Origin: Oxalobacter formigenes
GTDB lineage: Bacteria > Pseudomonadota > Gammaproteobacteria > Burkholderiales > Burkholderiaceae_D
Reading direction: 5' to 3'
DNA: 24,898 bases
Assembly: GCA_019424645.1 (NCBI GenBank)
Contig: JAHYZB010000092.1
Location: 1-24,898, forward strand
Made by a program: the position numbers and the translations under genes. The notes beneath the pieces were generated by a model, which saw only the letters and a list, made by a program, of their open reading frames with translations, ran no database searches and was not told where the DNA came from. Below, in pieces: positions 7,833 to 16,455 of the stretch. Every line of letters begins with the position of its first letter. Positions within the stretch are counted from its first letter, which is position 1.

Positions 7833-9487
7833 GCATTGTTTCCTTTAGCCCTGGCTTCCTTGTTGGCAAGCGCCGCATTGATGAAAGCCGTGAAAAGCGG
7901 ATGGCCGTCACGTGGTGTCGACTTGAACTCCGGATGGTACTGGACACCCATATACCACGGATGGGCATGTTCACCGGTTTTCGGCAATTCCATGATTTCG
8001 CAGAGTTTTTCTGTCGGGGTCAGTGCTGAAATGACAAGCCCTGCTTTTTTCAGCTGATCCAGATACAGGTTATTGGCTTCATAGCGGTGACGGTGACGTT
8101 CGGTGACGACGTTACCGTAAATTTCGGCTGCCCGTGTACCCGGTTCGATGGAACAGGTTTGTGCACCCAGACGCATGGTACCGCCCAGATCCGATTTTTC
8201 GCTTCGCTGTTCAACCTGACCACTCCGGTTCTGCCATTCGGTAATCAGGGCAATCACCGGATTTTCGGTATCGGGATCGAATTCGGTCGAATTGGCGTTT
8301 TTCAGACCGGCGACGTGACGGGCAAATTCAATCAGGGCGACCTGCATGCCCAGACAGATGCCGAGGTACGGCACCTTGTTTTCACGGGCATACTGTGCGG
8401 TGGCGATTTTGCCTTCCACACCGCGCTTGCCGAAACCACCAGGGACCAGAATGGCGTCGTATTTCGCGAGATGATCCGTACCGATTGTTTCGATTTCTTC
8501 AGAATCGAGGAAATCGATGTTGACCTTGCAATTGGTATGAATGCCCGCATGGCGGATCGCTTCGATCAGTGATTTGTAGGATTCGGTCAGATCGACGTAT
8601 TTGCCGACCATGCAGATCGACACTTCTTTTTCCGGATTGTCGAGAGCATAAACGAGCTTGCTCCAGATCGACAGGTCAGCTTTTGGAGGAGACAGTTTCA
8701 GCTTGTTGCAGACAATGGTATCAAGCCCCTGATCGTGCAGCATTTGCGGAATCTTGTAGATGGTATCGACATCCCAGACAGAAATGACGGCATCTTCCCT
8801 GACGTTCGAAAAGAGTGAAATCTTCGCGCGTTCATCGTCCGGGATCGCCCGGTCGGCACGGCACAGCAGCGCATCAGGGTAAATACCGATTTCACGCAAT
8901 TTCTGTACGCTATGCTGGGTCGGCTTGGTTTTCAGCTCTCCCGCAGAAGCAATGTATGGAACCAGCGTCAGATGAACGAAAACAGTTGAATTTTCAGGAG
9001 CGCGCAGGCTCAGCTGACGGGCAGCTTCCAGAAATGGCAGCGATTCGATATCACCGACGGTACCGCCGATTTCAACGAGAGCGACGTCGTACCCTTCCGC
9101 GCCACGGTGGATGAAATGCTGTATTTCATTCGTGATATGCGGAATGACCTGAACCGTTTTGCCCAGATATTCACCACGGCGTTCCTTGCGGATGACGGAT
9201 TCGTAAATCTGTCCGGTAGTGAAGTTATTCACCTTGTGCATCCGGGTGGAGATGAAACGTTCATAGTGACCCAGATCAAGGTCGGTTTCCGCACCGTCGT
9301 CGGTCACGAAAACTTCACCGTGCTGGAATGGACTCATGGTTCCCGGGTCCACATTGATGTATGGATCCAGTTTGATCATGGTAACTTTAAGGCCCCGGGA
9401 TTCGAGGATGGCGGCAAGAGACGCGGCGGCGATCCCCTTACCAAGGGATGAAACGACACCGCCCGTGACAAATACAAACTTGGTCAT
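7829..9487 (-). CDS. pyrG: CTP synthase
   Basis: CTP synthase aminates UTP to CTP using ATP and ammonia released from glutamine. The 552-residue protein has the N-terminal amidoligase domain (about 1-267) with the P-loop-like GGVVSSLGKGIAAAS, DPYINVDPGTMSPFQHGEVF and GGTVGDIES. The C-terminal class I glutamine amidotransferase domain carries the nucleophilic Cys in LGICLGMQ (near residue 380) and the His/Glu of QYHPEF (near 520). The start codon overlaps nothing and lacks a clear Shine-Dalgarno, but the MTKFVFVTGG start is the family standard. It heads the pyrG-kdsA-eno cluster. CTP is needed to activate KDO, the product line of the overlapping kdsA. Confidence 0.98.
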   Translation of the reverse strand: MTKFVFVTGGVVSSLGKGIAAASLAAILESRGLKVTMIKLDPYINVDPGTMSPFQHGEVFVTDDGAETDLDLGHYERFISTRMHKVNNFTTGQIYESVIRKERRGEYLGKTVQVIPHITNEIQHFIHRGAEGYDVALVEIGGTVGDIESLPFLEAARQLSLRAPENSTVFVHLTLVPYIASAGELKTKPTQHSVQKLREIGIYPDALLCRADRAIPDDERAKISLFSNVREDAVISVWDVDTIYKIPQMLHDQGLDTIVCNKLKLSPPKADLSIWSKLVYALDNPEKEVSICMVGKYVDLTESYKSLIEAIRHAGIHTNCKVNIDFLDSEEIETIGTDHLAKYDAILVPGGFGKRGVEGKIATAQYARENKVPYLGICLGMQVALIEFARHVAGLKNANSTEFDPDTENPVIALITEWQNRSGQVEQRSEKSDLGGTMRLGAQTCSIEPGTRAAEIYGNVVTERHRHRYEANNLYLDQLKKAGLVISALTPTEKLCEIMELPKTGEHAHPWYMGVQYHPEFKSTPRDGHPLFTAFINAALANKEARAKGNNA

Positions 9488-9524
9488 TGCAGAAGGTGCT
9501 CAAAGGCACAAGCAGGAAATCCAA

Positions 9525-9553
9525 ATTATAACGTAAAAAAAGATCTTTGAATA
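9525..9553 (-). promoter_or_regulatory. Candidate promoter of pyrG operon
   Basis: On the minus strand a perfect TATAAT (9525-9530) lies 37 bases before the pyrG start codon. At 17 bp spacing upstream is TATTCA (9548-9553), which matches the -35 consensus at only three of six positions. The perfect -10 and its location make it the best candidate for the operon promoter. Confidence 0.45.
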
Positions 9554-9570
9554 AGATATTGTCGTGTCGC

Positions 9571-9613
9571 AAAAAAGAGTCTCTTTCAGTAAAAAAGTTT
9601 ACCAAAAGAAACT
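9571..9613 (-). terminator. Long wobble-rich terminator hairpin after the second autotransporter
   Basis: Arms 9598-9613 and 9578-9593 form a 16-bp stem with a 4-base loop. Three of the pairs are G-U when transcribed from the minus strand and would be A-C mismatches on the plus strand, so the structure belongs to minus-strand RNA. The stem is followed by C and six T. Outer TTGCGA/TCGCAA arms (9617-9622, 9567-9572) could extend it. It would stop readthrough from the autotransporter before the pyrG promoter. Confidence 0.6.
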
Positions 9614-9697
9614 GTCTTGCGATTTAAGGCTGTTACCCCTCAAAAAATCATGTCACTGTTTTTTAGTCTGAACCGAACAACAAATTCATGAAATACG

Positions 9698-9747
9698 ATT
9701 GCCGAAAACGATTCTGTCCAAGACTCCCTGATATCGTCTTCGGCAAT
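9698..9747 (-). terminator. 15-bp inverted repeat downstream of the second autotransporter
   Basis: ATTGCCGAAAACGAT (9698-9712) and its near-perfect reverse complement (9733-9747) enclose a 20-base loop. The single difference would be a G-U pair in minus-strand RNA. It starts 28 bases after the autotransporter stop codon. There is no good T-run after it, so it may protect the mRNA 3' end rather than terminate on its own. Confidence 0.4.
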
Positions 9748-9774
9748 GTTCTTACATGGATGTCCAGTCAGAAA

Positions 9775-12393
9775 TCAGTAAAACGATAACCTTACCCCGG
9801 CCGAGATAGTCCAGTCGGTATCGAAATCGTTACCTTTTTCTCTTTCGATCTGGCCGAACAATCTGACATATTTGCTGAGACTTCCTGATATTTCAGCCCC
9901 GTAAAACAGGCGGTTTCCTTTCAGGTTGTCATTGAATTCATAAGCATTGTTGGAAACAAGCCGTTGCTCCGACATGAATTCATGACTGATGCCACCCTTG
10001 AGAAAATATTCGAGAATTCCACCATTGCCAGTCTGCCACTGCTGCCCTGCTCTCAAACCGGCTCTTGCTGAAAGATAATCCGTTGCATCGGAAGCGATTT
10101 CAAGGCCGTTGTCATAAGCAAAGGAACTTCCATTGACCCGATAATAATCAACAGATAACTGAGGTTCCAGAAAAAAATGCCTGACCAGAGGTATATGCTT
10201 TCCGACTTCCACATTGGCACCATAGCCCCACACCCTGTAGCTTGCTTGTGCATTCGTTCCATCGGACTGGCGGGCCTTGAGATTCTGGTGATAATGGTCG
10301 GCAGCAAGAATGGCATTGGCATACCATCCCGATTGATGGGCCCAGACACCATACAGAGCCAAACCTTTCGAATTGCCGTCCCCACGACCGACATTGCCAT
10401 CCAGTTTCTGGTCTGCCTTGCTGTATTGTCCGCGGACTCCAAGATACCAGACGGCATTTTTTTCCCTGAATTGCTTATCCATACCCAGCGAAATACCATA
10501 AACATTCTGGTCGTAACGACTTCCGCCATAACTCTGGAAATGACCGGACTGGCCGAAGGAATTGGCCCAGCCATTCAGGGCGATACTGCTTATGCCCGTT
10601 TGATTGGCACTGGAACCTGAAGAGCCTGCACCAGCACTGTTACCAGCAAAGGCATTGGAACGCAAATCTCTTGTTCTGACGTTCAGATTGTTGACCTGAA
10701 CCATTCTTGACTGATAACTGGTGTTCTGAAAACCGAGTGCCGTTTTAGCAGCGGGAGAAAGATTTCTGACCGGCGGATTGAGATACCAGCCTTTTCCCGT
10801 ACCTGTCGTTTCTTCTTTCAGGACATACTGAAAAGTACCGGCATCAACCTTTCCTCCGGCATTAGCCAAAGCAAAATCGGCAGATCCGTTTTCCAGCTGG
10901 GCCAGATAGGTATTCATCCGGTCTGCGGCCGGCTCATTTCCCGTACTTTTTACCATCAGGTAATGGCTGCCCTCCCCCTGTTTGACAAGAATATTGTCGG
11001 CTTTGTCCCCTGCAATGTCTGCCCGAAGATAAAAAACACCACCCGATCCAGTCAGTTTATCGATTTTCAAAGTCGCCGGATTGGTCAACGCATCCGATGA
11101 ATGAGACATATCGGCAAACCCATCGGGCGTATTGCCGACGAAAACACGTCCGTTGTTTCCAAGAGTGAGTGTTCCCTGAAGTGCATTGTCTTCAGGGACA
11201 ATCCAGTATGCACCATCAGCAAATGTCAGGTTGATCTGGCCGGTCGCTTGTCCATAACTGCCCGTCAATCCTTTGAACCATGAATCGCCATTCAGGAATC
11301 TGGCATCGATGACCGATTCATTGTTATTCCTGTCAATATCGGCAGAAATCATGTCTCCATCAATCTGGACGACATTGGAGCTGTTACCGGAGCTGTTGAC
11401 ATGAATCCTGCCGCCATTCAGGGCAACCAGTGAATACGCTTCGGCGTCGTTTCCTCTTGTGCCGGAATCGAGTGGTGTCGTGTCGGCATCGTTGACAGCA
11501 GCGATATTTCTGATGAGCAGACCGGATCTGAAATCGATGATGGCTTCATTGGCTTCAGCACCAGCGGCATAGGCATATTGATCGGCAGCTTGTGCCACGG
11601 CATTGATATTTTCAATAACCGCGTGACTGTTCACGATAATCTGCGTTCCTTCGTAATCGTCGCTTCCCTCATGGCTGGCATGAATTCCGTAGACTTCCGC
11701 CTTGTAATTGGACGAATTCAGTTTGATGTCATGGACATGCAAAAGATTGTCGGAGCTGGTTCCGAAAATCAATTCCGATTTCGGCGAATCCGTGTTCCCC
11801 TGGGAGGCGTTGATTCCGGTAAACATCCCCATCCATCCATAAGAATTGCCATTATTAAGGGCAAGGCTCCCTCCCAGATCAGCATTTCCATCAATTTTTG
11901 CAGAGCTGCCTTCAAAGGCCATTATGGAACTGTTTACTGCCTTAGGGGTTGAAAAGGGATATTCCTGTTTGACGGCAAGATCTCCGGTCACATGTAAACG
12001 GCTTCCGCCGAGTCCCTGAATGGTTCCTTCAGAGGAATACACATGACTGCCTGAATTTATAACAAGATTACCGTTGACAGTCAGACTGCTTGGGTCGGAA
12101 AAAAGCTGACCTATCTGGACAGGAGCCCATGAACCGGTTTTATTAATGGTAAGAGTGCCATTTCCACCGTTTATAGTGACATCCACATTCCCATTGCTCA
12201 CCGCAATGCCCTGATCACCGCCAGTTGCCGTAATGGTTGTATCACCGGCGGAAATGTAGGATTTGTCTCCACTCGTTTCAATTCCGCCCGAAGGAACCGG
12301 TAGCGGTTCTGCCTGTATGGCCTCCGGCACTGTCATGGCAAACGCCAATGCCATAATGCTGACAAGTTTACTGTTTTTTATAAAAGATTTCAT
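9775..12393 (-). CDS. Autotransporter with pertactin-like passenger and C-terminal beta-barrel
   Basis: This 872-residue type V secretion protein begins with a standard signal peptide (MKSFIKNSK, hydrophobic core, cut likely after residue 28 at IQA). The passenger (about 29-580) is rich in Gly, Asn, Ser and Asp with repeated short beta-strand turns such as TVNGNLVINSGS and GNNGRVFVGNTPDGF, as expected for a beta-helix. A linker (LSPAAKTALGFQ, then VRTRDLRSN) leads to the barrel domain (about 598-872), which starts near NGWANSFGQSGHFQSYGG and ends in aromatic residues (VRLSFY). No protease catalytic motif was recognised, so an adhesin-like role is inferred. It lacks the extended signal peptide seen in the protein at 584-4285, so the two are not recent copies. 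It sits as a single unit between comEC and pyrG with its own AT-rich upstream region and terminator hairpins. Confidence 0.9.
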   Translation of the reverse strand: MKSFIKNSKLVSIMALAFAMTVPEAIQAEPLPVPSGGIETSGDKSYISAGDTTITATGGDQGIAVSNGNVDVTINGGNGTLTINKTGSWAPVQIGQLFSDPSSLTVNGNLVINSGSHVYSSEGTIQGLGGSRLHVTGDLAVKQEYPFSTPKAVNSSIMAFEGSSAKIDGNADLGGSLALNNGNSYGWMGMFTGINASQGNTDSPKSELIFGTSSDNLLHVHDIKLNSSNYKAEVYGIHASHEGSDDYEGTQIIVNSHAVIENINAVAQAADQYAYAAGAEANEAIIDFRSGLLIRNIAAVNDADTTPLDSGTRGNDAEAYSLVALNGGRIHVNSSGNSSNVVQIDGDMISADIDRNNNESVIDARFLNGDSWFKGLTGSYGQATGQINLTFADGAYWIVPEDNALQGTLTLGNNGRVFVGNTPDGFADMSHSSDALTNPATLKIDKLTGSGGVFYLRADIAGDKADNILVKQGEGSHYLMVKSTGNEPAADRMNTYLAQLENGSADFALANAGGKVDAGTFQYVLKEETTGTGKGWYLNPPVRNLSPAAKTALGFQNTSYQSRMVQVNNLNVRTRDLRSNAFAGNSAGAGSSGSSANQTGISSIALNGWANSFGQSGHFQSYGGSRYDQNVYGISLGMDKQFREKNAVWYLGVRGQYSKADQKLDGNVGRGDGNSKGLALYGVWAHQSGWYANAILAADHYHQNLKARQSDGTNAQASYRVWGYGANVEVGKHIPLVRHFFLEPQLSVDYYRVNGSSFAYDNGLEIASDATDYLSARAGLRAGQQWQTGNGGILEYFLKGGISHEFMSEQRLVSNNAYEFNDNLKGNRLFYGAEISGSLSKYVRLFGQIEREKGNDFDTDWTISAGVRLSFY

Positions 12394-12484
12394 ATCCTGT
12401 TTTAAACATATAATTAAACATATATAACAAAATTGTTTAACAAAACAATTTTATATTATAAAACAGTATATAAAATCCTTGAAC
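12394..12484 (-). promoter_or_regulatory. AT-rich promoter region of the second autotransporter, with inverted and direct repeats
   Basis: The 91-bp gap after comEC is almost entirely A and T. It holds a perfect 10-bp inverted repeat around a 4-base loop (12429-12438 with 12443-12452, arm AAAATTGTTT). It also holds a direct repeat TTAAACATATA (12402-12412 and 12414-12424). A minus-strand TATAAT lies just upstream of the inverted repeat, with a poor -35 match. An AGGA directly abuts the start codon, closer than usual. The inverted repeat sits where a repressor or an RNA hairpin in the leader could act; its role is inferred. Confidence 0.45.
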
Positions 12485-14920
12485 CTACTGTGACTGCCAA
12501 TAACGTATATAACGTTCATTACGCCATTTTTCCACCTGAATGTCTTCGTCGTTTATCCAGAAAAGAACGGCTCCGTCCCTGTCTGTACGAAATGCCTGTG
12601 TGTTCATCAATTCGTACCGGTCAATTACCTTGTAGTGGGGATGATGATAGGGATTCAGATAACCCGCCTGAAAAACGGCAAAACGGGGTTTCACCATTAA
12701 CAGAAAAGGCCATGTTGAAGAGGAATTACTGCCATGATGCGGCGCCATCAATATGTCGGATTTCAGCTTTTCACCCAGACGACTGACCAGTTTTTCTTCT
12801 TCCTTTTTCCCGATGTCACCCGTCAAGAGCACGGAATGTTTTGAAGTGCTTACTTTAAGGACACAGCTTAACTCGTTGGTTTTATTATTTTCATTGAGAT
12901 AATCATCACTTGATGGATGGAGCATTTCAAAACGAATGCCTTCCCACTCCCATTCTTGTCCGGCTACACAGGGTCGATGATCGGAAAGCGTTTTCGCCAA
13001 TGTCGAATCCGGTAAGATCGATGAATAAACTGTTTTGACAGGCAGTTTTCTCGTCAGCGTCAACAATCCGCCGGAATGGTCGTTATCGGCATGTGAAACT
13101 ACAATGGTATCCAGCGAGTCGATTCCGCGTGATTTCAGGTATGGGATAACGACACGGTCACCGGCATCCGAATCGGTCGAATAGACGGGCCCTGTATCGA
13201 AAAGCAGGCGATGTTTTTGCGTTTCGATCAGGATCGAACTGCCCTGCCCGACGTCGAAAACCGTTATTTGCGCTTCACCATAATCAGGATGACCTGGCGT
13301 CAGCAGCAAAAGCGGCAGCCAGCACAAGGCGCCGAGATAACGATGCGGCCAGCCTTTCGGCGCAAGCATCCAGAGCGTTCCCGCCATGGCAAACAAAATG
13401 AGGTAAAACGATGGCGCCGGGGCTGTCCAGACAGCAAAAGAAAATGAACTCAGCCATTCAAGAAATATGGCCAGCAACTTTGTCAGGAAATGGGCAACCG
13501 TCAGAACATACGCATTCACCGGTTCGGGCAAAATACTGCCGATCAGAGCCAAAGGGGTGACGACTGTACTGACTAATGGTATGGCGACAGCATTGGCAAG
13601 CGGACCGATGACAGAGATGCGCCCGAAAAAGAGCATCGTCAAAGGAACAAGCCCTATTGTAACCGCCCATTGCGTTGCGGCTGCCGCCGACAGTGAATGT
13701 CTGAACCGTCCTAGTCTCGAAGGATTTTCATCAATTTTTCTTGTTCTTCCACTCGTTGCATATAAAATCATGCCGACTGCACCGAACGATAGCCAGAAAC
13801 CCGGTTGCAACAAAGCCCATGGATCGAAAAGGCAGATAATTCCGGCAGCAACAAACAAGGTATGCGAAAACCGTGTCAGCCGTCCTGTCCAGAGTGCGAT
13901 GGCCACGATAATGATCATGCAAAGCGTTCTTCTGGCCGGGACACCAAAACCTGCCAGCGCAACATAGGCCAGAGCCATAACGACCCCGGCAATGGCAGCC
14001 ACTTTCTGGGAAGGAAGGATCAGCGGCCATTGTTTTCCGGTGAAAAACGAGCGGCGCCAAAGCGCACCGACGAACAGGGCAAAGAGGCTGGAGATCATGG
14101 TGATGTGCAGACCGGAGATGGCGACCAGATGCGAGATGCCGGTCCGGTTGAAGATTTCCCAGTCAGACTGCGAAATCGCTTTCTGGTCACCAATCACAAG
14201 AGCGACTATGACGCCGGCATATTCACACTCAGGCAATGCGTGATATATCCGTTCACGCAAGACGTTTCTCACCCGATTGACCCAGTTCATCGGTGTTGAA
14301 ACGAATAAATCGGTCAGGACGTTTTTATCAGGCAAACGCGGATCGTTATTGACGTAACCGGTAGCCCGGATTCCCTGTTCAAGCAGCCAGAGTTCGTAAT
14401 CGAAGCCGTCCGGATTCGCATTCCCGTGCGGACGTTTCAGTCTGACGTTCAATTGCCATTTCTGACCCGGCTTTATATCGGGAGCTTTGGAGAGGCTTGC
14501 ACGATGATATTTCGACCCCCATGTCAGCATGAGGTTTTCAGGAATCGATACACTTTTTCCACTCAATGAGGCTTTTTCAACGCTGAAATGAAAGCGGGTT
14601 CCTTCCTCAAAAGGTTGAGGAAGGCCATTAACCGTTCCGATTATGACCAGATCACGGTTTTCCAGTGTATTCGGTAACGTCCGGGAGAGACAATACAGCG
14701 CAAGAACGGAAGACCAGAGGACTCCGAATGCAAGACCGGCGGTGAATCTCAAAGCGGGTTTTATTACTGTGAAACGGCGGGTAACTACAGGAATGAACGA
14801 CAGGAGAAACAGGATGACCGAGGCGGCGGCCAGACCGTAAAGCACTGTTTTATTTGGAAGTGTTGCCTGTTGATGGAGCCATGCTATGCCGAAAATGAAG
14901 CCGACAATCGCGCTGGGCAT
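12485..14920 (-). CDS. comEC: ComEC/Rec2 family DNA uptake channel
   Basis: ComEC forms the inner-membrane channel that carries single-stranded DNA into the cytoplasm during natural transformation. The 811-residue protein has three N-terminal membrane segments (to about residue 80). An OB-like DUF4131 region (about 85-190) follows. The polytopic Competence domain (about 215-500) contains VIVALVIGDQ, GISHLVAISGLH and many hydrophobic segments. A C-terminal metallo-beta-lactamase-like domain (about 545-790) has FDVGQGSSILIET, HADNDHSGG at about 610, LTGDIGKKEEE and MAPHHGSNSS near 728, so the putative nuclease site looks intact. The start codon directly abuts the tatD stop codon with no spacer, so the two are cotranscribed. 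Whether the host is transformable cannot be told from this window. Confidence 0.95.
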   Translation of the reverse strand: MPSAIVGFIFGIAWLHQQATLPNKTVLYGLAAASVILFLLSFIPVVTRRFTVIKPALRFTAGLAFGVLWSSVLALYCLSRTLPNTLENRDLVIIGTVNGLPQPFEEGTRFHFSVEKASLSGKSVSIPENLMLTWGSKYHRASLSKAPDIKPGQKWQLNVRLKRPHGNANPDGFDYELWLLEQGIRATGYVNNDPRLPDKNVLTDLFVSTPMNWVNRVRNVLRERIYHALPECEYAGVIVALVIGDQKAISQSDWEIFNRTGISHLVAISGLHITMISSLFALFVGALWRRSFFTGKQWPLILPSQKVAAIAGVVMALAYVALAGFGVPARRTLCMIIIVAIALWTGRLTRFSHTLFVAAGIICLFDPWALLQPGFWLSFGAVGMILYATSGRTRKIDENPSRLGRFRHSLSAAAATQWAVTIGLVPLTMLFFGRISVIGPLANAVAIPLVSTVVTPLALIGSILPEPVNAYVLTVAHFLTKLLAIFLEWLSSFSFAVWTAPAPSFYLILFAMAGTLWMLAPKGWPHRYLGALCWLPLLLLTPGHPDYGEAQITVFDVGQGSSILIETQKHRLLFDTGPVYSTDSDAGDRVVIPYLKSRGIDSLDTIVVSHADNDHSGGLLTLTRKLPVKTVYSSILPDSTLAKTLSDHRPCVAGQEWEWEGIRFEMLHPSSDDYLNENNKTNELSCVLKVSTSKHSVLLTGDIGKKEEEKLVSRLGEKLKSDILMAPHHGSNSSSTWPFLLMVKPRFAVFQAGYLNPYHHPHYKVIDRYELMNTQAFRTDRDGAVLFWINDEDIQVEKWRNERYIRYWQSQ

Positions 14921-15727
14921 TTATCCTTTCAAAAGGTGGAAAACGAGCCGGGGAATCGCCTGCATGGCATTTCGGCTCGTAAAATCAGCCAGGTTTTCGA
15001 CAGAAACGCCGCGTAATCCGGCGATGACTTCTCCAATACCTGGCAATTCAAGCGGACTGTTCTGCTTCTTCTGTAGCCATACAGGTGGCAAATCGGGTGA
15101 ATCCGTTTCAATGACGATGGCTTCTTGCGGCAATTCTGACACCAGTTTACGCAACTGCTGCGCCCTTTCGTATGTAGACGTTCCGCAAAAACTCAGCTTG
15201 AATCCCTGATCGATGAATGCGCGAGCCTGATGGAAACTGCCATTGAAAGCATGGGCAATGCCAAGCCTGATGTTATGACGACGCAGGTATTTCAGTACCC
15301 TATCGACCGACCGGCGTGTATGCAATAAAACCGGCAAATCGAATTCCTTTGCCATTTTCAGCTGTTCTGACAAATAATATTCCTGTTTTTCCTTCAGTGG
15401 CGACTGGTTCAGTTCGGGAACATAAAAATCCAGCCCGATTTCACCGATAGCAACCAGTTTCGGATCGGAGATATTTTTTTCGAGGAAGCGTCCCAGTTCG
15501 GCCAGATCGTCTTCCGGGCTGTCGGCGACATACATGGGATGGATACCTACCGCATAAGAACAGTTGTCGCAGGCATGAGCAAGACGGCTTACCCGTTCAA
15601 AACCGGAACGGTCAACCGAGGGAATGACGATTTGACGGATATTCATTTTCGCCGCTTCGGCAGCAATCGTTTCTTCGCGCCCCGCGAACTCTTCCGCTTC
15701 AAGATGACAGTGCGTATCGATCCACAT
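14921..15727 (-). CDS. TatD family metal-dependent hydrolase (putative deoxyribonuclease)
   Basis: TatD-type proteins are TIM-barrel metal-dependent hydrolases; characterised members act as 3'-5' exonucleases on DNA. The 268-residue protein has the HxH metal pair in DTHCHLE (His6, His8), Glu96 in IGEIGLDFY, His136 in LLHTRRS, His159 in AHAFNGS and Asp209 in ETDSP, so all expected metal ligands are present. It follows lolD by 41 bp and its stop codon abuts the comEC start. The pairing with comEC suggests a shared transcript, but a functional link to DNA uptake is only inference. Which TatD paralogue (TatD, YcfH or YjjV type) cannot be decided here. Confidence 0.92.
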   Translation of the reverse strand: MWIDTHCHLEAEEFAGREETIAAEAAKMNIRQIVIPSVDRSGFERVSRLAHACDNCSYAVGIHPMYVADSPEDDLAELGRFLEKNISDPKLVAIGEIGLDFYVPELNQSPLKEKQEYYLSEQLKMAKEFDLPVLLHTRRSVDRVLKYLRRHNIRLGIAHAFNGSFHQARAFIDQGFKLSFCGTSTYERAQQLRKLVSELPQEAIVIETDSPDLPPVWLQKKQNSPLELPGIGEVIAGLRGVSVENLADFTSRNAMQAIPRLVFHLLKG

Positions 15728-15768
15728 GACTTGCAGATATGAAAACCAAAATATCAGCTTAATGTAGC

Positions 15769-16455
15769 TTATTCTGTAACTTTTTGCAGGCTTTTTTCGG
15801 ACATGCGATAAATCCGGTCACAACGCCGGGCCAGCTCCATGTCATGCGTAACGATCACGAAAGATGTTTTAAGTGACGTAGACAAATCAAGCATCATATC
15901 GAAAATCTGTTGTGCCGTTGAACCGTCCAGATTGCCAGTCGGCTCGTCTGCCAGCACGCACGCCGGATGCGTCACCAGCGCCCGGGCCAGCGCAACCCTC
16001 TGCCTTTCACCGCCGGACAATTCGCCGGGTACATGGCTTACCCGTTCAGCCAGACCGACACGGGTCAGAATTTCCATTGCCGCCTCATGCGCCCTTTCGC
16101 GTTTTTCACGACGGATCATCAACGGCATAGCCACATTGTCCAGAGCGGAAAATTCGGGCAGGAGATGATGGAACTGGTAAACGAATCCCAGAACATGATT
16201 GCGCAAGATACCGCGTTCGGATTCGGAAAGCGTATCGAATTGCCTTCCCTGCAAGGAGACAGATCCGGTAGTCGGCGTATCGAGTCCGCCCAGCAAGTGC
16301 AGGAAGGTCGATTTTCCGGAACCGGATGCACCGACAATGGCAACGCGTTCCCCTTCCCTGACCTCGAAATCAACGTCTTTCAAGACCTCGACAGCATAAT
16401 TACCCTGCCTGAATGTCTTGGAGAGGCCCTTGCACGATAAAACGATCTCACTCAT
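15769..16455 (-). CDS. lolD: LolD, ATPase of the lipoprotein-releasing ABC transporter
   Basis: LolD is the cytoplasmic ATPase that powers extraction of outer-membrane lipoproteins from the inner membrane and their handover to LolA. From the chosen start the product is 228 residues, the normal size. Walker A is GASGSGKST (about 42-50), the signature is LSGGERQRVALARA (from about 146), and Walker B is CVLADEPTGNLD (about 166). The frame is open 30 codons further upstream, to 16545. The start at 16455 is preferred because MSEIVLSCKGLSKTF matches the family N-terminus and a GGAGG lies nine bases before it. That start overlaps the lolC stop by 8 bases, which indicates translational coupling. Confidence 0.96.
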   Translation of the reverse strand: MSEIVLSCKGLSKTFRQGNYAVEVLKDVDFEVREGERVAIVGASGSGKSTFLHLLGGLDTPTTGSVSLQGRQFDTLSESERGILRNHVLGFVYQFHHLLPEFSALDNVAMPLMIRREKRERAHEAAMEILTRVGLAERVSHVPGELSGGERQRVALARALVTHPACVLADEPTGNLDGSTAQQIFDMMLDLSTSLKTSFVIVTHDMELARRCDRIYRMSEKSLQKVTE

